From: Tenacibaculum haliotis
GTDB lineage: Bacteria; Bacteroidota; Bacteroidia; Flavobacteriales; Flavobacteriaceae
Assembly: GCF_025215075.1 (NCBI RefSeq)
Contig: NZ_JAOBTH010000029.1
Coordinates: 372,001 to 436,000 of the forward strand
Reading direction: 5' to 3'
DNA length: 64,000 nt
Positions 17,178 to 25,845 of the stretch are shown here, in pieces (positions within the stretch are counted from its first letter, which is position 1; the number at the start of each line of letters is the position of its first letter). The notes under the pieces are model-generated. The model saw only the letters and a program-made list of their open reading frames with translations. It ran no database searches and was not told where the DNA came from. The position numbers were made by a program, and so were the translations under genes.

Positions 17178-18692
17178 TTAGCTCTTAAAAATTTTAAGTT
17201 TCATTCCTGGTTTTAGACTTTTTACACTCCAAATATTGTTCCACTTTTTAATTTGCTCTATAGAAACTGATGGATATTTTTTAGAGATTGTCCACAATGA
17301 GTCTCCATTTTGTACTACATAAACATCATGCTTACCAGTTGGTACCTTATATTTTTTTTTAGAAACTTTTTTAGAAACGCCAATTTTCTTCGGATAAATA
17401 CTTAAGCGTTGCCCTATTTTTAAACGATGGTTACGCATACCGTTCCAACGTTTTATATCACTAACTCTTACTCCAAACTTATTTGCTATTTTACCTAAAT
17501 AATCACCGCTACGCACTTTATAACGGATGCGTTTATCCATCTCAAAATACTTAGGTAAAGGTTTTTCTCTTTTACTTTCATCTTCATTCGCTAAAACATA
17601 AATTTCTTTCTCTTTATCCAAAAAATCAATCATATTTTTTCGAGGCAAACGAACTGCGTAATTTTTATTTTTTACATAAGGGATGATATCTAATTTGTAA
17701 GACGGATTTAAAAAAGATAGCAATTCTGAATCTATCTTTGTTTTTTCTGAAATCTGATCAAAACTAACCGTTCTTTTTACGCGAACAGTATCGGTTTCGA
17801 AATGAAAAATATTAGGTGGTTCTGGATAAATTCCATGTTCTTCGGCATATTCGAAAATATACATAGTTGCATAAAATGCAGGCACATAACTTGCGGTTTC
17901 GCGAGGTAAAAACGGACGAATATTCCAATAATTACGGTAACCTCCTGAACGTTTTATTGCTTTTGAAACATTTCCAGGCCCCGAATTATAAGCTGCCAAA
18001 GCCAAATCCCAATCACCAAAAATTCTATATAACTGACTTAAATATTTACACGCTGCAATTGTTGCTTTTACAGGATCTTGGCGCTCATCAACATACGAAT
18101 TTACCTTTAAATCAAACTGAACTCCTGTACCATACATAAATTGCCATAAACCTGTTGCGCCCACTCTAGAGCGAGCTGCGGGACGTAAAGCAGATTCTAC
18201 AATCGCTAAGTATTTCATTTCTAACGGAACATCAAACTGATCTAAGTACTGCTCGAACATCGGAAAGTAATATTGCGCCTTTGCCATTAATGCCGGATAA
18301 TATCTTTTGCGATGTTTTAGGTAACTATTAATTACTTTTTCTAATGACGGATTATAAGCTAAGTGAAATGGCGTTTTTAAATCTAAATCTGTTAACCTTT
18401 TTTTTAATAAATCTGAAGAAAGAATGGTAGTTGTATTACCTATAATATCTTTATCGTTAATCACATATTGAATACTATCAAATAATGATGAATTAAACTT
18501 TTCTTCAATCAATAAACTATCAATAATTTTTAAATCTGCATCAGAATATAATTCTTCTGCCTGTTTTATTTTGATAGAATCTATGGCAACCAAAGTTGAA
18601 TCAACAATTGTTTTAGGTATCAAAATACTATCAACAGGTTGCTGTGCAAAAATTGATGTTGTAAAAAAAAGTAGTATTAGTAGGTTTCGCAT
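17178..18692 (-). CDS. MltD-like lytic transglycosylase with two LysM domains
   Basis: A 504-residue periplasmic murein hydrolase. Signal peptide (MRNLLILLFFTTSIFAQQ), then an SLT domain around residues 150-300 with the catalytic Glu in YLAIVESALRPAARS and the motifs GATGLWQFMYGTG and ALAAYNSGPGNVSKAI. Two C-terminal LysM peptidoglycan-binding modules follow: IRYKVRSGDYLGKIANKFGV (near 390) and VYVVQNGDSLWTISKKYPSVS (near 455). This matches MltD. It cleaves glycan strands to 1,6-anhydro muropeptides. It lies 9 bp after the exonuclease III gene. Confidence 0.92.
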   Translation of the reverse strand: MRNLLILLFFTTSIFAQQPVDSILIPKTIVDSTLVAIDSIKIKQAEELYSDADLKIIDSLLIEEKFNSSLFDSIQYVINDKDIIGNTTTILSSDLLKKRLTDLDLKTPFHLAYNPSLEKVINSYLKHRKRYYPALMAKAQYYFPMFEQYLDQFDVPLEMKYLAIVESALRPAARSRVGATGLWQFMYGTGVQFDLKVNSYVDERQDPVKATIAACKYLSQLYRIFGDWDLALAAYNSGPGNVSKAIKRSGGYRNYWNIRPFLPRETASYVPAFYATMYIFEYAEEHGIYPEPPNIFHFETDTVRVKRTVSFDQISEKTKIDSELLSFLNPSYKLDIIPYVKNKNYAVRLPRKNMIDFLDKEKEIYVLANEDESKREKPLPKYFEMDKRIRYKVRSGDYLGKIANKFGVRVSDIKRWNGMRNHRLKIGQRLSIYPKKIGVSKKVSKKKYKVPTGKHDVYVVQNGDSLWTISKKYPSVSIEQIKKWNNIWSVKSLKPGMKLKIFKS

Positions 18693-18701
18693 ATTTTTAT
18701 T

Positions 18702-19463
18702 TTAAATATCTAATTCAACCACAATCGGACAGTGATCCGAATGTTTTGCTTCGGGTAAAATATAGGCTCTTGAAATTTTTTCTTTTAACGGCTCTGAAAC
18801 CATCGCATAATCTAAACGCCAACCTTTGTTATTGGCTCTAGAATTTGCGCGATAACTCCACCAAGAATACTCTTGTCTTTCTGGATTTAAATAACGAAAA
18901 CTATCTGTAAATCCGCTGTCTATAAATTTAGTTAACCACTCTCGTTCTTCGGGTAAAAAACCTGAAACTCCTTTCATTTTAGGATTGTGAATATCAATAG
19001 CTTCGTGACAAATGTTATAATCACCGCAAATCACTAAATTCGGAATCGTTTTTCTTAAATTAGCGGCATATGCTAAGATTTCATCCATATAATTGAACTT
19101 ATAATCCAATCTTGCAGCATTAGTTCCTGAAGGTAAATACATACTCATTACCGAAACATTATCAAAATCTACACGTAAATTTCTCCCTTCAAAATCCATC
19201 GACTCAATTCCCGTTCCGTATTCAATATGATTTGGTTTTTCTTTACAAAAAACAGCTACTGATGAGTAGCCTTTTTTTTGTGCTGAAAACCAATAATGAT
19301 AAGGATAACCAGCATTTTCGAACTCCGTTACATCTAACTGTTCCTTATGTGCTTTGGTTTCTTGAATACAAATTACATCTGGATTTGCAGCCTGCAACCA
19401 ATCGATGAATCCTTTTTTTAATGCGGCACGAATTCCGTTTACGTTGTATGAGATTATTTTCAT
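18702..19463 (-). CDS. xth: Exodeoxyribonuclease III
   Basis: A 253-residue AP endonuclease/3'-exonuclease of the ExoIII (EEP) family for base-excision repair. Motifs in order: SYNVNGIRAALKKG (residues 4-17), CIQETKAH with the metal-binding Glu (~32-39), YLPSG, CGDYNICHEAIDI (Asp/Asn catalytic pair near 147), WWSYRANSRANNKGWRLDYAM and KHSDHCPIVVELD (catalytic His at the end). Full length. Its start overlaps the preceding small membrane-protein stop by one base (TAATG), so it is translationally coupled to it. Confidence 0.94.
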   Translation of the reverse strand: MKIISYNVNGIRAALKKGFIDWLQAANPDVICIQETKAHKEQLDVTEFENAGYPYHYWFSAQKKGYSSVAVFCKEKPNHIEYGTGIESMDFEGRNLRVDFDNVSVMSMYLPSGTNAARLDYKFNYMDEILAYAANLRKTIPNLVICGDYNICHEAIDIHNPKMKGVSGFLPEEREWLTKFIDSGFTDSFRYLNPERQEYSWWSYRANSRANNKGWRLDYAMVSEPLKEKISRAYILPEAKHSDHCPIVVELDI

Positions 19464-19693
19464 TAATCTAAAAATATTGGTTTTTTAAGAAAAATCCACG
19501 TTAGCTGTTTCTTTTCTCCTGTTTGCGTTTGAATTATTTTTTTTCTTGGTGATAAAAAATATCCTAAAGCAATTGCTAACGCCATTCGAACCCAACTTGG
19601 CTCTACATGAAATACTTTATCTAAAATCAGTAAAAAAAAGATTGCTAAAAGAGGATAAATAATTCTGTGAATTTTCTTTATTAATTGTATCAT
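19463..19693 (-). CDS. Small membrane protein, tandem paralog B
   Basis: A 76-residue protein of unknown function. One or two transmembrane stretches (IYPLLAIFFLLILDKVF and VRMALAIALGYFLSPRKK), then a conserved cytosolic-looking tail: IQTQTGEKKQLTWIFLKKPIFLD. The gene directly abuts an upstream paralog (19694-19921) that shares DKVF, the SPRKK turn and the whole tail, so the pair arose by tandem duplication. Coupled to the exonuclease III gene by a one-base overlap. Not a recognised family. Confidence 0.75.
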   Translation of the reverse strand: MIQLIKKIHRIIYPLLAIFFLLILDKVFHVEPSWVRMALAIALGYFLSPRKKIIQTQTGEKKQLTWIFLKKPIFLD

Positions 19694-19921
19694 TTAATCT
19701 AAAATAATAGGCTTTTTTAGAAAAAACCAAGTAATTTGAGTTTTCTCTCCAGACTCAGTTTGTATTTTCTTTTTCCTAGGAGAAACCAGTACTGCAAAAA
19801 AAGCAGAAACAGCTATTCTGATTCCTAAACTTTCAATATTAAATACTTTATCTAGAATTGCACTTACAAGAAGTACTACTAGAAAAACTACAATAAAGCT
19901 GTTTTTAGCTAAAAACTTCAT
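19694..19921 (-). CDS. Small membrane protein, tandem paralog A
   Basis: A 75-residue paralog of the protein encoded at 19463-19693. Two hydrophobic segments (SFIVVFLVVLLVSAILDKVF; IRIAVSAFFAVLVSPRKK) and the shared tail IQTESGEKTQITWFFLKKPIILD. The tail is better conserved than the membrane segments, pointing to a functional C-terminal element. It begins one base after the scoB stop, ends immediately before the second copy's ATG, and is therefore inside a tight scoA-scoB-A-B-xth operon. No function known. Confidence 0.75.
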   Translation of the reverse strand: MKFLAKNSFIVVFLVVLLVSAILDKVFNIESLGIRIAVSAFFAVLVSPRKKKIQTESGEKTQITWFFLKKPIILD

Positions 19922-19922
19922 C

Positions 19923-20579
19923 CTAAATATTCATTTCAGGAATTTCTCCGTTTACAATTAAAGTTCCTGCGGTAGCTTCTTGAATTTCTTCAACCGACAC
20001 ACCTGGAGCTCTTTCTAGTAAATGAAAAGCACCTTCTTTAACTTCTAATACCGCTAAATTGGTAACCACTTTGGTAACGCAACCAACACCTGTTAAAGGC
20101 AAAGAACATTCTTTTAATATTTTAGATTCGCCACGTTTGTTGGTATGCATCATAGCAACAATAATATTTTCTGCTGACGCAACTAAATCCATCGCGCCAC
20201 CCATTCCTTTTACCATTTTTCCTGGAATTTTCCAGTTAGCGATATCACCGTTCTGAGCAACTTCCATCGCCCCTAAAACGGTTAATTGAACGTGTTTACC
20301 ACGAATCATAGAAAAGCTAGTTGCTGAGTCGAAAATAGAACCACCATCTAAAACAGTAACGGTTTGTTTACCTGCATTTATTAAATCGGCATCTTCAGTT
20401 CCTTCAACAGGAAAAGGTCCCATACCTAACAATCCGTTTTCTGATTGAAACTCCACTTCTATTCCTTCAGGTATATAATTTGCTACTAAAGTCGGAATTC
20501 CGATACCTAAATTAACGTACCATTTATCTTGTAATTCTTTCGCTATTCTTTGTGCTATTTGTTGTTTACTTAATGCCAT
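19923..20579 (-). CDS. scoB: 3-oxoacid CoA-transferase subunit B
   Basis: A 218-residue beta subunit of a class I succinyl-CoA:3-ketoacid CoA-transferase. The motif YVNLGIGIPTLVANYIPEGI (residues ~20-39) is followed by FQSENGLLGMGPFP, where the Glu of SENG is the catalytic residue that forms the CoA thioester. DGGSIFDSATSFSMIRGKHVQLTVLGAMEV and the C-terminal LLERAPGVSVEEIQEAT are family-typical. With the adjacent subunit A it activates acetoacetate at the expense of succinyl-CoA in ketone-body or Leu breakdown. Confidence 0.94.
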   Translation of the reverse strand: MALSKQQIAQRIAKELQDKWYVNLGIGIPTLVANYIPEGIEVEFQSENGLLGMGPFPVEGTEDADLINAGKQTVTVLDGGSIFDSATSFSMIRGKHVQLTVLGAMEVAQNGDIANWKIPGKMVKGMGGAMDLVASAENIIVAMMHTNKRGESKILKECSLPLTGVGCVTKVVTNLAVLEVKEGAFHLLERAPGVSVEEIQEATAGTLIVNGEIPEMNI

Positions 20580-20583
20580 TTTG

Positions 20584-21285
20584 TTACGCTTTAGGAGTTA
20601 CAGTTCTTTGCTCAATTCTCTTTTCATATTTTTCTCCTTGAAAAATACGTTGCACAAATATCCCTGGAATATGTATTTGATTAGGATCTAATGTTCCTGC
20701 TGGCACTAGCTCTTCTACTTCTGCAACTGTAATCGTTGCTGCACCACACATATTCGGATTAAAATTACGCGCTGTTCCTTTAAAAATTAAATTTCCTGCT
20801 GTATCTCCTTTCCATGCTTTTACAAAGGCATAATCTGCTTTAAACGCAGGCTCTAATACATACATTTTTCCATCAAACTCACGAGTTTCTTTTCCTTCTG
20901 CTACTTCTGTTCCGTAGCCTGCTGGTGTATAAAACGCTGGAAAACCTGCTTGTGCAGCTCTACATTTTTCAGCTAAAGTTCCTTGTGGTGTTAATTCTAC
21001 TTCCAACTCACCAGATAACATTTGACGTTCAAACTCATCATTTTCTCCTACATAAGAAGAAATCATTTTTTTAATTTGTTTATTTTGAAGTAACAAACCT
21101 AGTCCAAAATCATCTACTCCTGCATTGTTAGAAATACAGGTAACATTTCTTATATTTAATTTTACCAACTCAGCAATTGCATTTTCTGGTATTCCGCATA
21201 AACCGAAACCTCCTAACATAAAAGTCATAGAGTCTTTTACACCTGCAACAGCTTCTTGTACGTTATTTACTTTTTTATTTATCAT
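20584..21285 (-). CDS. scoA: 3-oxoacid CoA-transferase subunit A
   Basis: A 233-residue alpha subunit, 4 bp upstream of scoB. The start is the ATG at 21285 ([19 protein letters not shown]); a longer frame begins 12 codons upstream without family similarity. Signatures: [20 protein letters not shown] (residues ~21-40) and [32 protein letters not shown], plus [27 protein letters not shown]. Forms the heteromeric transferase with ScoB. Confidence 0.94.
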   Translation of the reverse strand: MINKKVNNVQEAVAGVKDSMTFMLGGFGLCGIPENAIAELVKLNIRNVTCISNNAGVDDFGLGLLLQNKQIKKMISSYVGENDEFERQMLSGELEVELTPQGTLAEKCRAAQAGFPAFYTPAGYGTEVAEGKETREFDGKMYVLEPAFKADYAFVKAWKGDTAGNLIFKGTARNFNPNMCGAATITVAEVEELVPAGTLDPNQIHIPGIFVQRIFQGEKYEKRIEQRTVTPKA

Positions 21286-21344
21286 TGTAATTGTTTGTTT
21301 AATGCTAAAAAAAATATTCAACCCTCTTATAAAACAGATGCCTA

Positions 21345-23636
21345 TTAAAAATCTGTTTCTTCTTCTGAAGGGTTATCTCCTTCTGTCTCTTCACCTTCTT
21401 TTACCTTGGCACAATTAATTTCTATTGAAAGTTTTTGCGAAGGTTTTTCAAAATCTGTTTGACTAATATTTAATGTTTTATCAGCATAACATTTTTGCAT
21501 AAATAACGCCCATGTTGGTAACGACATTGCTGCTCCTTGTCCTTTACCAATTCCAGCGAAATGCGTTGCTCTGTCTTCACCACCTGTCCAAACACCAGTT
21601 GCTAAATTAGGTACAATTCCCATAAACCAACCGTCAGACTGATTTTGAGTTGTTCCTGTTTTTCCGGCAATTGGATTTGTAAATTTATAAGGATGTCCAG
21701 TAATATAATCTGGGTATTTACCCAGTAAACGTAAACGAATACCTGATCCACCTGTTGTTACCCCTTTCATTAAATCTAACACAACATATGCCGATTCTTC
21801 ACTTAAAACTTCTTTTGTTTCTGGTACAAACTCCTGTAAAACTGTTCCGTTTTTATCTTCTATACGAGTGATCATCATCGGACTTACACGTAATCCTTTG
21901 TTTGCAAAAGTTGAATACGCACTTACCATTTCTATCAACGATAATTCTACCGCACCTAAAGCAATTGACGGATTTGCTTCAATTTTAGATTTTATTCCTG
22001 CTGACTCCGCTAAACGTGCTACATTTATTGGAGAAACTTTATCAATTAATTGAGCTGACACCACATTAACTGAATTTGCTAATGCTTTTTTTAATGTTAA
22101 CTCTCCTCCGTATTTATTATCTGAGTTTTTAGGCGTCCAATCTTCTGGCATACCATATTTTTCTTTCGGAATCGTATATAAAACATTCGGTAACTTGTCA
22201 CAAGGCGACATTTTTAACTGGTTGATTGCTGTTGCGTATACAAAAGGTTTAAAAGTAGAACCTACTTGCCTTTTTTGTTGCTCTACAGCATCGTACTTAA
22301 AATATTTGTGATTAATACCTCCTACCCAAGCTTTAATATGACCCGTTTGTGGCTCTATAGATACTAAACCTGAACGTAAGAAATGTTTATAGTAACGAAT
22401 AGAATCATACGGTGTCATTACCGTATCACGTTCTCCTTTCCAAGAAAAAACACGCATATCAACATCTGTATTAAAAGACTTTTCTATTTCTTTTTCTGAT
22501 TTACCTGCTGCTTTTAAACGTTTATAACGCGTTGAACTTCTTTTACCACGTTTTAAAATATTTAAAACCTGTGATTTATCTAAATCATAAAAAGGGGCAT
22601 TTTTATTTCTTTTTTGTTCTTTAAAGAAAAAAGATTGCAAGTTTGCCATATGTTCTCTACTCGCTTCTTCTGCATATCGCTGCATACGAGAATCAATTGT
22701 AACATGTATTTTTAATCCGTCTTTATAAATATTATAAAACTCTCCATTGTCCTTCGGATTTTCTTTAGCCCATTTTTTTAAACGTTGCTTTAAGTTTTCT
22801 CTAAAATAAGTTGCTAATCCATCACTATGACTTTCTGGTGTGAAATTTATTTTTAAAGGCAATTTTTGTAATGAGTCTTTTTCTTTCTCTGTAATAACAT
22901 CATTTTTTGCCATTTGAGCAAACACCACGTTTCTGCGCTGTAACGATTTATTTCTTGATATTTTTCTATGAGGATTAAACTGTCGTGGGTTTTTTAACAT
23001 AGCTACTAAAATAGCAGACTCTTGTAAATCTAACTCCATAGGTTCTTTACCAAAATAAATACGTGCCGCAGAACGAATACCAGTTGCACTAAAAAGAAAT
23101 CCCTGCGTATTTAAATACATCGTTGCTATTTCTTCTTTGGTGTATTGACGCTCTAATTTTACTGCCAATACCCATTCTTTTAATTTTTGAGTAAGTCTTT
23201 TAATTTTATTACTTGCTCCCCCTTTATTAAAAAGATTTTTGGCTAACTGCTGTGTAATTGTACTTGCTCCTCCTTCAGTTCCTAGTTTTGAAACTGCTCT
23301 CGCCAAACCTCTAAAGTCTATACCAGAATGTTCGTAAAAACGTTCATCTTCTGTAGCAACTAATGCTTTTATTAAATTTTTAGGTAAATCTTTATATTGA
23401 ATTGGAGTTCTATTTGCTTTTATGTAATATTTTCCTAATGTTTTTCCGTCAGAAGAGATAACTTCTGTTGCTAAATCTTCTTTAGGATTTTCTAACTCTT
23501 CAAAAGTCGGAAGTTCACCAAAAACGCCCCAAGAAGCTAGTAAAAATAGTAATCCCAGTAAAAGGAAACCTCCTAATATGACACCCCAAAACCATTTGAT
23601 ATATTTACTAAAGTTAGTTGTTGTTTTTTCTTTCAT
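21345..23636 (-). CDS. mrcA: Penicillin-binding protein 1A, bifunctional
   Basis: A 763-residue class A PBP that polymerises and cross-links peptidoglycan. Cytoplasmic Lys-rich N-terminus, one membrane anchor (~15-38), a GT51 glycosyltransferase domain ([21 protein letters not shown] with the catalytic Glu; [25 protein letters not shown]), then the transpeptidase domain with GSTFKPF (nucleophile Ser near residue 460), SVN and [15 protein letters not shown] (near 657). The C-terminal tail is acidic ([17 protein letters not shown]). Its ATG overlaps the gldH stop by one base; the ricT-gldH-PBP1A order is conserved in gliding Bacteroidota. Confidence 0.95.
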   Translation of the reverse strand: MKEKTTTNFSKYIKWFWGVILGGFLLLGLLFLLASWGVFGELPTFEELENPKEDLATEVISSDGKTLGKYYIKANRTPIQYKDLPKNLIKALVATEDERFYEHSGIDFRGLARAVSKLGTEGGASTITQQLAKNLFNKGGASNKIKRLTQKLKEWVLAVKLERQYTKEEIATMYLNTQGFLFSATGIRSAARIYFGKEPMELDLQESAILVAMLKNPRQFNPHRKISRNKSLQRRNVVFAQMAKNDVITEKEKDSLQKLPLKINFTPESHSDGLATYFRENLKQRLKKWAKENPKDNGEFYNIYKDGLKIHVTIDSRMQRYAEEASREHMANLQSFFFKEQKRNKNAPFYDLDKSQVLNILKRGKRSSTRYKRLKAAGKSEKEIEKSFNTDVDMRVFSWKGERDTVMTPYDSIRYYKHFLRSGLVSIEPQTGHIKAWVGGINHKYFKYDAVEQQKRQVGSTFKPFVYATAINQLKMSPCDKLPNVLYTIPKEKYGMPEDWTPKNSDNKYGGELTLKKALANSVNVVSAQLIDKVSPINVARLAESAGIKSKIEANPSIALGAVELSLIEMVSAYSTFANKGLRVSPMMITRIEDKNGTVLQEFVPETKEVLSEESAYVVLDLMKGVTTGGSGIRLRLLGKYPDYITGHPYKFTNPIAGKTGTTQNQSDGWFMGIVPNLATGVWTGGEDRATHFAGIGKGQGAAMSLPTWALFMQKCYADKTLNISQTDFEKPSQKLSIEINCAKVKEGEETEGDNPSEEETDF

Positions 23637-24124
23637 TATTGTAATTTTTCAATTCTAAATCCCACTTCAGAAATTCCTTTAAGCTCTTCAATTCCTGCAA
23701 TTTCACCATTTTTTCTCATGGCTTGGTTAATTTTAAATGTATATTCTCCTGTTCTTGGAAATATGATGTTTTCTTTATAAAAAAGTTTATTTTCTTTAAT
23801 ACTTGAAAGTCCTTTTCCTAAAAATTCACCTGTAACATCAGTCATATCATACTCTAAAGTATCAATAATTACTTGTCCGTCAGGGAAATTTATTTGAGCT
23901 ATTAAAAACAAATTACTATACTCGTAATCTTTATTATTTCTAAGATTTATAAAAAGATTTCTCTTGTTTATAGAATCTTTTACAGGAAAAGTAAACGCAA
24001 CCGTATTACTCTTATTCCAAGAGTTTTTTGGTAGCGTAATATACTCGTCAAAAACTCTTTTAGCATCACACGACGTAATTATAAAAACAGTTAAAAAGAG
24101 GATATATATACTATTCTTTTTCAT
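23636..24124 (-). CDS. gldH: Gliding motility lipoprotein GldH
   Basis: A 162-residue outer-membrane-associated lipoprotein required for gliding in Flavobacterium. Start at the ATG at 24124 (MKKNSIYILFLTVFIITSC) gives a proper lipobox with the Cys at residue 19; the longer frame upstream lies wholly inside ricT. Mature motifs: DEYITLPKNSWNKSNTVAFTFPVKDS, NLFLIAQINFPDG, LEYDMTDVTGEFLGKGLSSIKENKLFYKENIIFPRTGEYTFKI, all typical of GldH. The start overlaps the ricT end by 14 bp and the stop overlaps the PBP start by one base. Confidence 0.93.
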   Translation of the reverse strand: MKKNSIYILFLTVFIITSCDAKRVFDEYITLPKNSWNKSNTVAFTFPVKDSINKRNLFINLRNNKDYEYSNLFLIAQINFPDGQVIIDTLEYDMTDVTGEFLGKGLSSIKENKLFYKENIIFPRTGEYTFKINQAMRKNGEIAGIEELKGISEVGFRIEKLQ

Positions 24125-25619
24125 TCTTTTTTTCGTTATTTTTAGCCTCATTAGGCTTTTTTCTTCTCTGATTGTTATTTCTTCTCTTCTGATTGTTCGG
24201 TTTTTTATTTTGAGATTGAACGTTTGTATCGCTCTTTTCACTTTCTGATTTCGGGTTGTTTACTCTAGGAGCATTTCTTGGTTTTGGTTTCCTAGTAGCT
24301 ACCGTTTTTTTATCAGCATCCTTATTTACCACTTTACGTACTGGTTTTCTTTGAGGACTTTTATTAGATTTTTCATCAGCAGATTGAACACCACCACTTT
24401 TATTTACAGGATTTCTTTGAGGCCTTCTTTTTGGTTTTGTTTCAGGAGATCCAACACTTCTATTTTTGTTTGCTGGTTTTCTTTGTGGGCGTTTTTTATT
24501 ATTACCACGAGATTTTTTTGGTGCATCAAAACGAGTTAAACTATCTTGTCCTACAACATTTTCAAAATCAACAACAGCTTCTGTAACTATTTCTAACTCA
24601 TACTCATCTAACGGTAAAGCCAGTTCATTATTTTTATTCAATTCAATAATTTCTTGAACTTGATCTAATGATAATTGAAACCACTTAAAACTTTCGTGTT
24701 TATATGTATACCAAAGTATTTTTTTAAAGATATCCATCTTTACAAAAACGGCATCTCCTTTTTCTGTTTTTAGTATTTTATCTTGCTTCGGAAAACTCTG
24801 TAAAGCATCTAAGTAAGTATCTAACTCAAAGTTTAAACAACATTTTAGTTTACCACATTGCCCTGCTAACTTTAAAGGGTTTAGTGATAATTGTTGATAA
24901 CGTGCCGCTGCGGTATTTACTTTTCTAAAATCGGTTAGCCAAGTAGAGCAACAAAGCTCTCTACCGCACGAACCAACACCTCCTAAACGAGCTGCTTCTT
25001 GACGCATACCAACTTGTTTCATTTCTACACGAATAGAAAAAGTTCCTGCTAAATCTCTAATTAACTGGCGAAAATCTACACGTTCATCAGCTGTATAATA
25101 AAAAGTAGCTTTTGTACCATCTCCTTGATACTCAACATCCGAAAGTTTCATTTTTAGTTCTAATCGACTAATAATTTCTCTTCCCTTTCGTTGAGTTTCT
25201 TGTTCTTTATCTCTGGCGGCATGCCAAATATCGATGTCTTTTTGTGTCGCTTTTCGATAAATTTTATTTACTTCTTCACTATCTACTGCTACTTTTCGTT
25301 TTTTCATTTGAACTTTTACAAGCTCTCCCGCTAAAGCAACAATACCAATATCGTGACCAGATGAACCTTCAACCGCCACCACATCACCCATAGAAACGGT
25401 TAATTTTTCGGTGTTTTTATAAAAATGCTTTCGTCCGTTTTTAAATCGAACTTCAAAAATATTAAATGGAGCTTCACCAGTAGGTAAAGTCATATTTGAT
25501 AGCCAATCAAAAACGGCCAATTTATTTCCACTTCCGCAGGTACCTGACGCACAATTTCCATTGCTTTTGCATCCATTAGGTACGCCGTCCTTGCTGGTTG
25601 AACAACTGTTACAACTCAT
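24111..25619 (-). CDS. ricT: PSP1/RicT-family protein with basic tail
   Basis: A 502-residue protein. Residues 1-35 are Cys-rich (MSCNSCSTSKDG ... ASGTCGSGNK). The PSP1 core (~40-345) contains GSCGRELCCSTWLTDF and QCGKLKCCLNFE, the Cys pairs seen in RicT/YaaT proteins, which in Bacillus form an Fe-S-containing complex affecting mRNA processing. The last ~125 residues are a low-complexity Lys/Arg/Asn/Pro tail with three diverged ~22-residue repeats starting PQRKP, PQRNP and PQRKP, absent from Firmicute RicT and plausibly RNA-binding. First gene of the ricT-gldH-PBP1A operon; a TATCTTTA -7-like element lies at 25744-25737. Confidence 0.9.
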   Translation of the reverse strand: MSCNSCSTSKDGVPNGCKSNGNCASGTCGSGNKLAVFDWLSNMTLPTGEAPFNIFEVRFKNGRKHFYKNTEKLTVSMGDVVAVEGSSGHDIGIVALAGELVKVQMKKRKVAVDSEEVNKIYRKATQKDIDIWHAARDKEQETQRKGREIISRLELKMKLSDVEYQGDGTKATFYYTADERVDFRQLIRDLAGTFSIRVEMKQVGMRQEAARLGGVGSCGRELCCSTWLTDFRKVNTAAARYQQLSLNPLKLAGQCGKLKCCLNFELDTYLDALQSFPKQDKILKTEKGDAVFVKMDIFKKILWYTYKHESFKWFQLSLDQVQEIIELNKNNELALPLDEYELEIVTEAVVDFENVVGQDSLTRFDAPKKSRGNNKKRPQRKPANKNRSVGSPETKPKRRPQRNPVNKSGGVQSADEKSNKSPQRKPVRKVVNKDADKKTVATRKPKPRNAPRVNNPKSESEKSDTNVQSQNKKPNNQKRRNNNQRRKKPNEAKNNEKKNEKE

Positions 25620-25786
25620 AATATAGTATATTTTTACAAGCGCTTTTTAAACCTGAAGTTTCCAGTATCAAAAAACACTTTTTTATTATTGATTTTCAGC
25701 TAGATAAACTTTTTTATTCTAACTTCCCTTAATCAGTAAAGATACATATTCTATCGAAAATTAAAAATGGATTTTTAGTATAAAAA

Positions 25787-25820
25787 AACACGCTATAGTT
25801 TTATAAAACTATAGCGTGTT
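25787..25820 (-). terminator. glnS terminator
   Basis: A perfect 17-bp-arm palindrome (AACACGCTATAGTTTTA and its complement) with a T-run on the minus strand, right after the glnS stop. Confidence 0.88.
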
Positions 25821-25845
25821 AAAATTAAAAATATTGTTTTTTTAT

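Noticed and set aside
24125..24241. Longer gldH start
   Set aside because: Inside the repeat tail of ricT and would destroy the lipoprotein signal.
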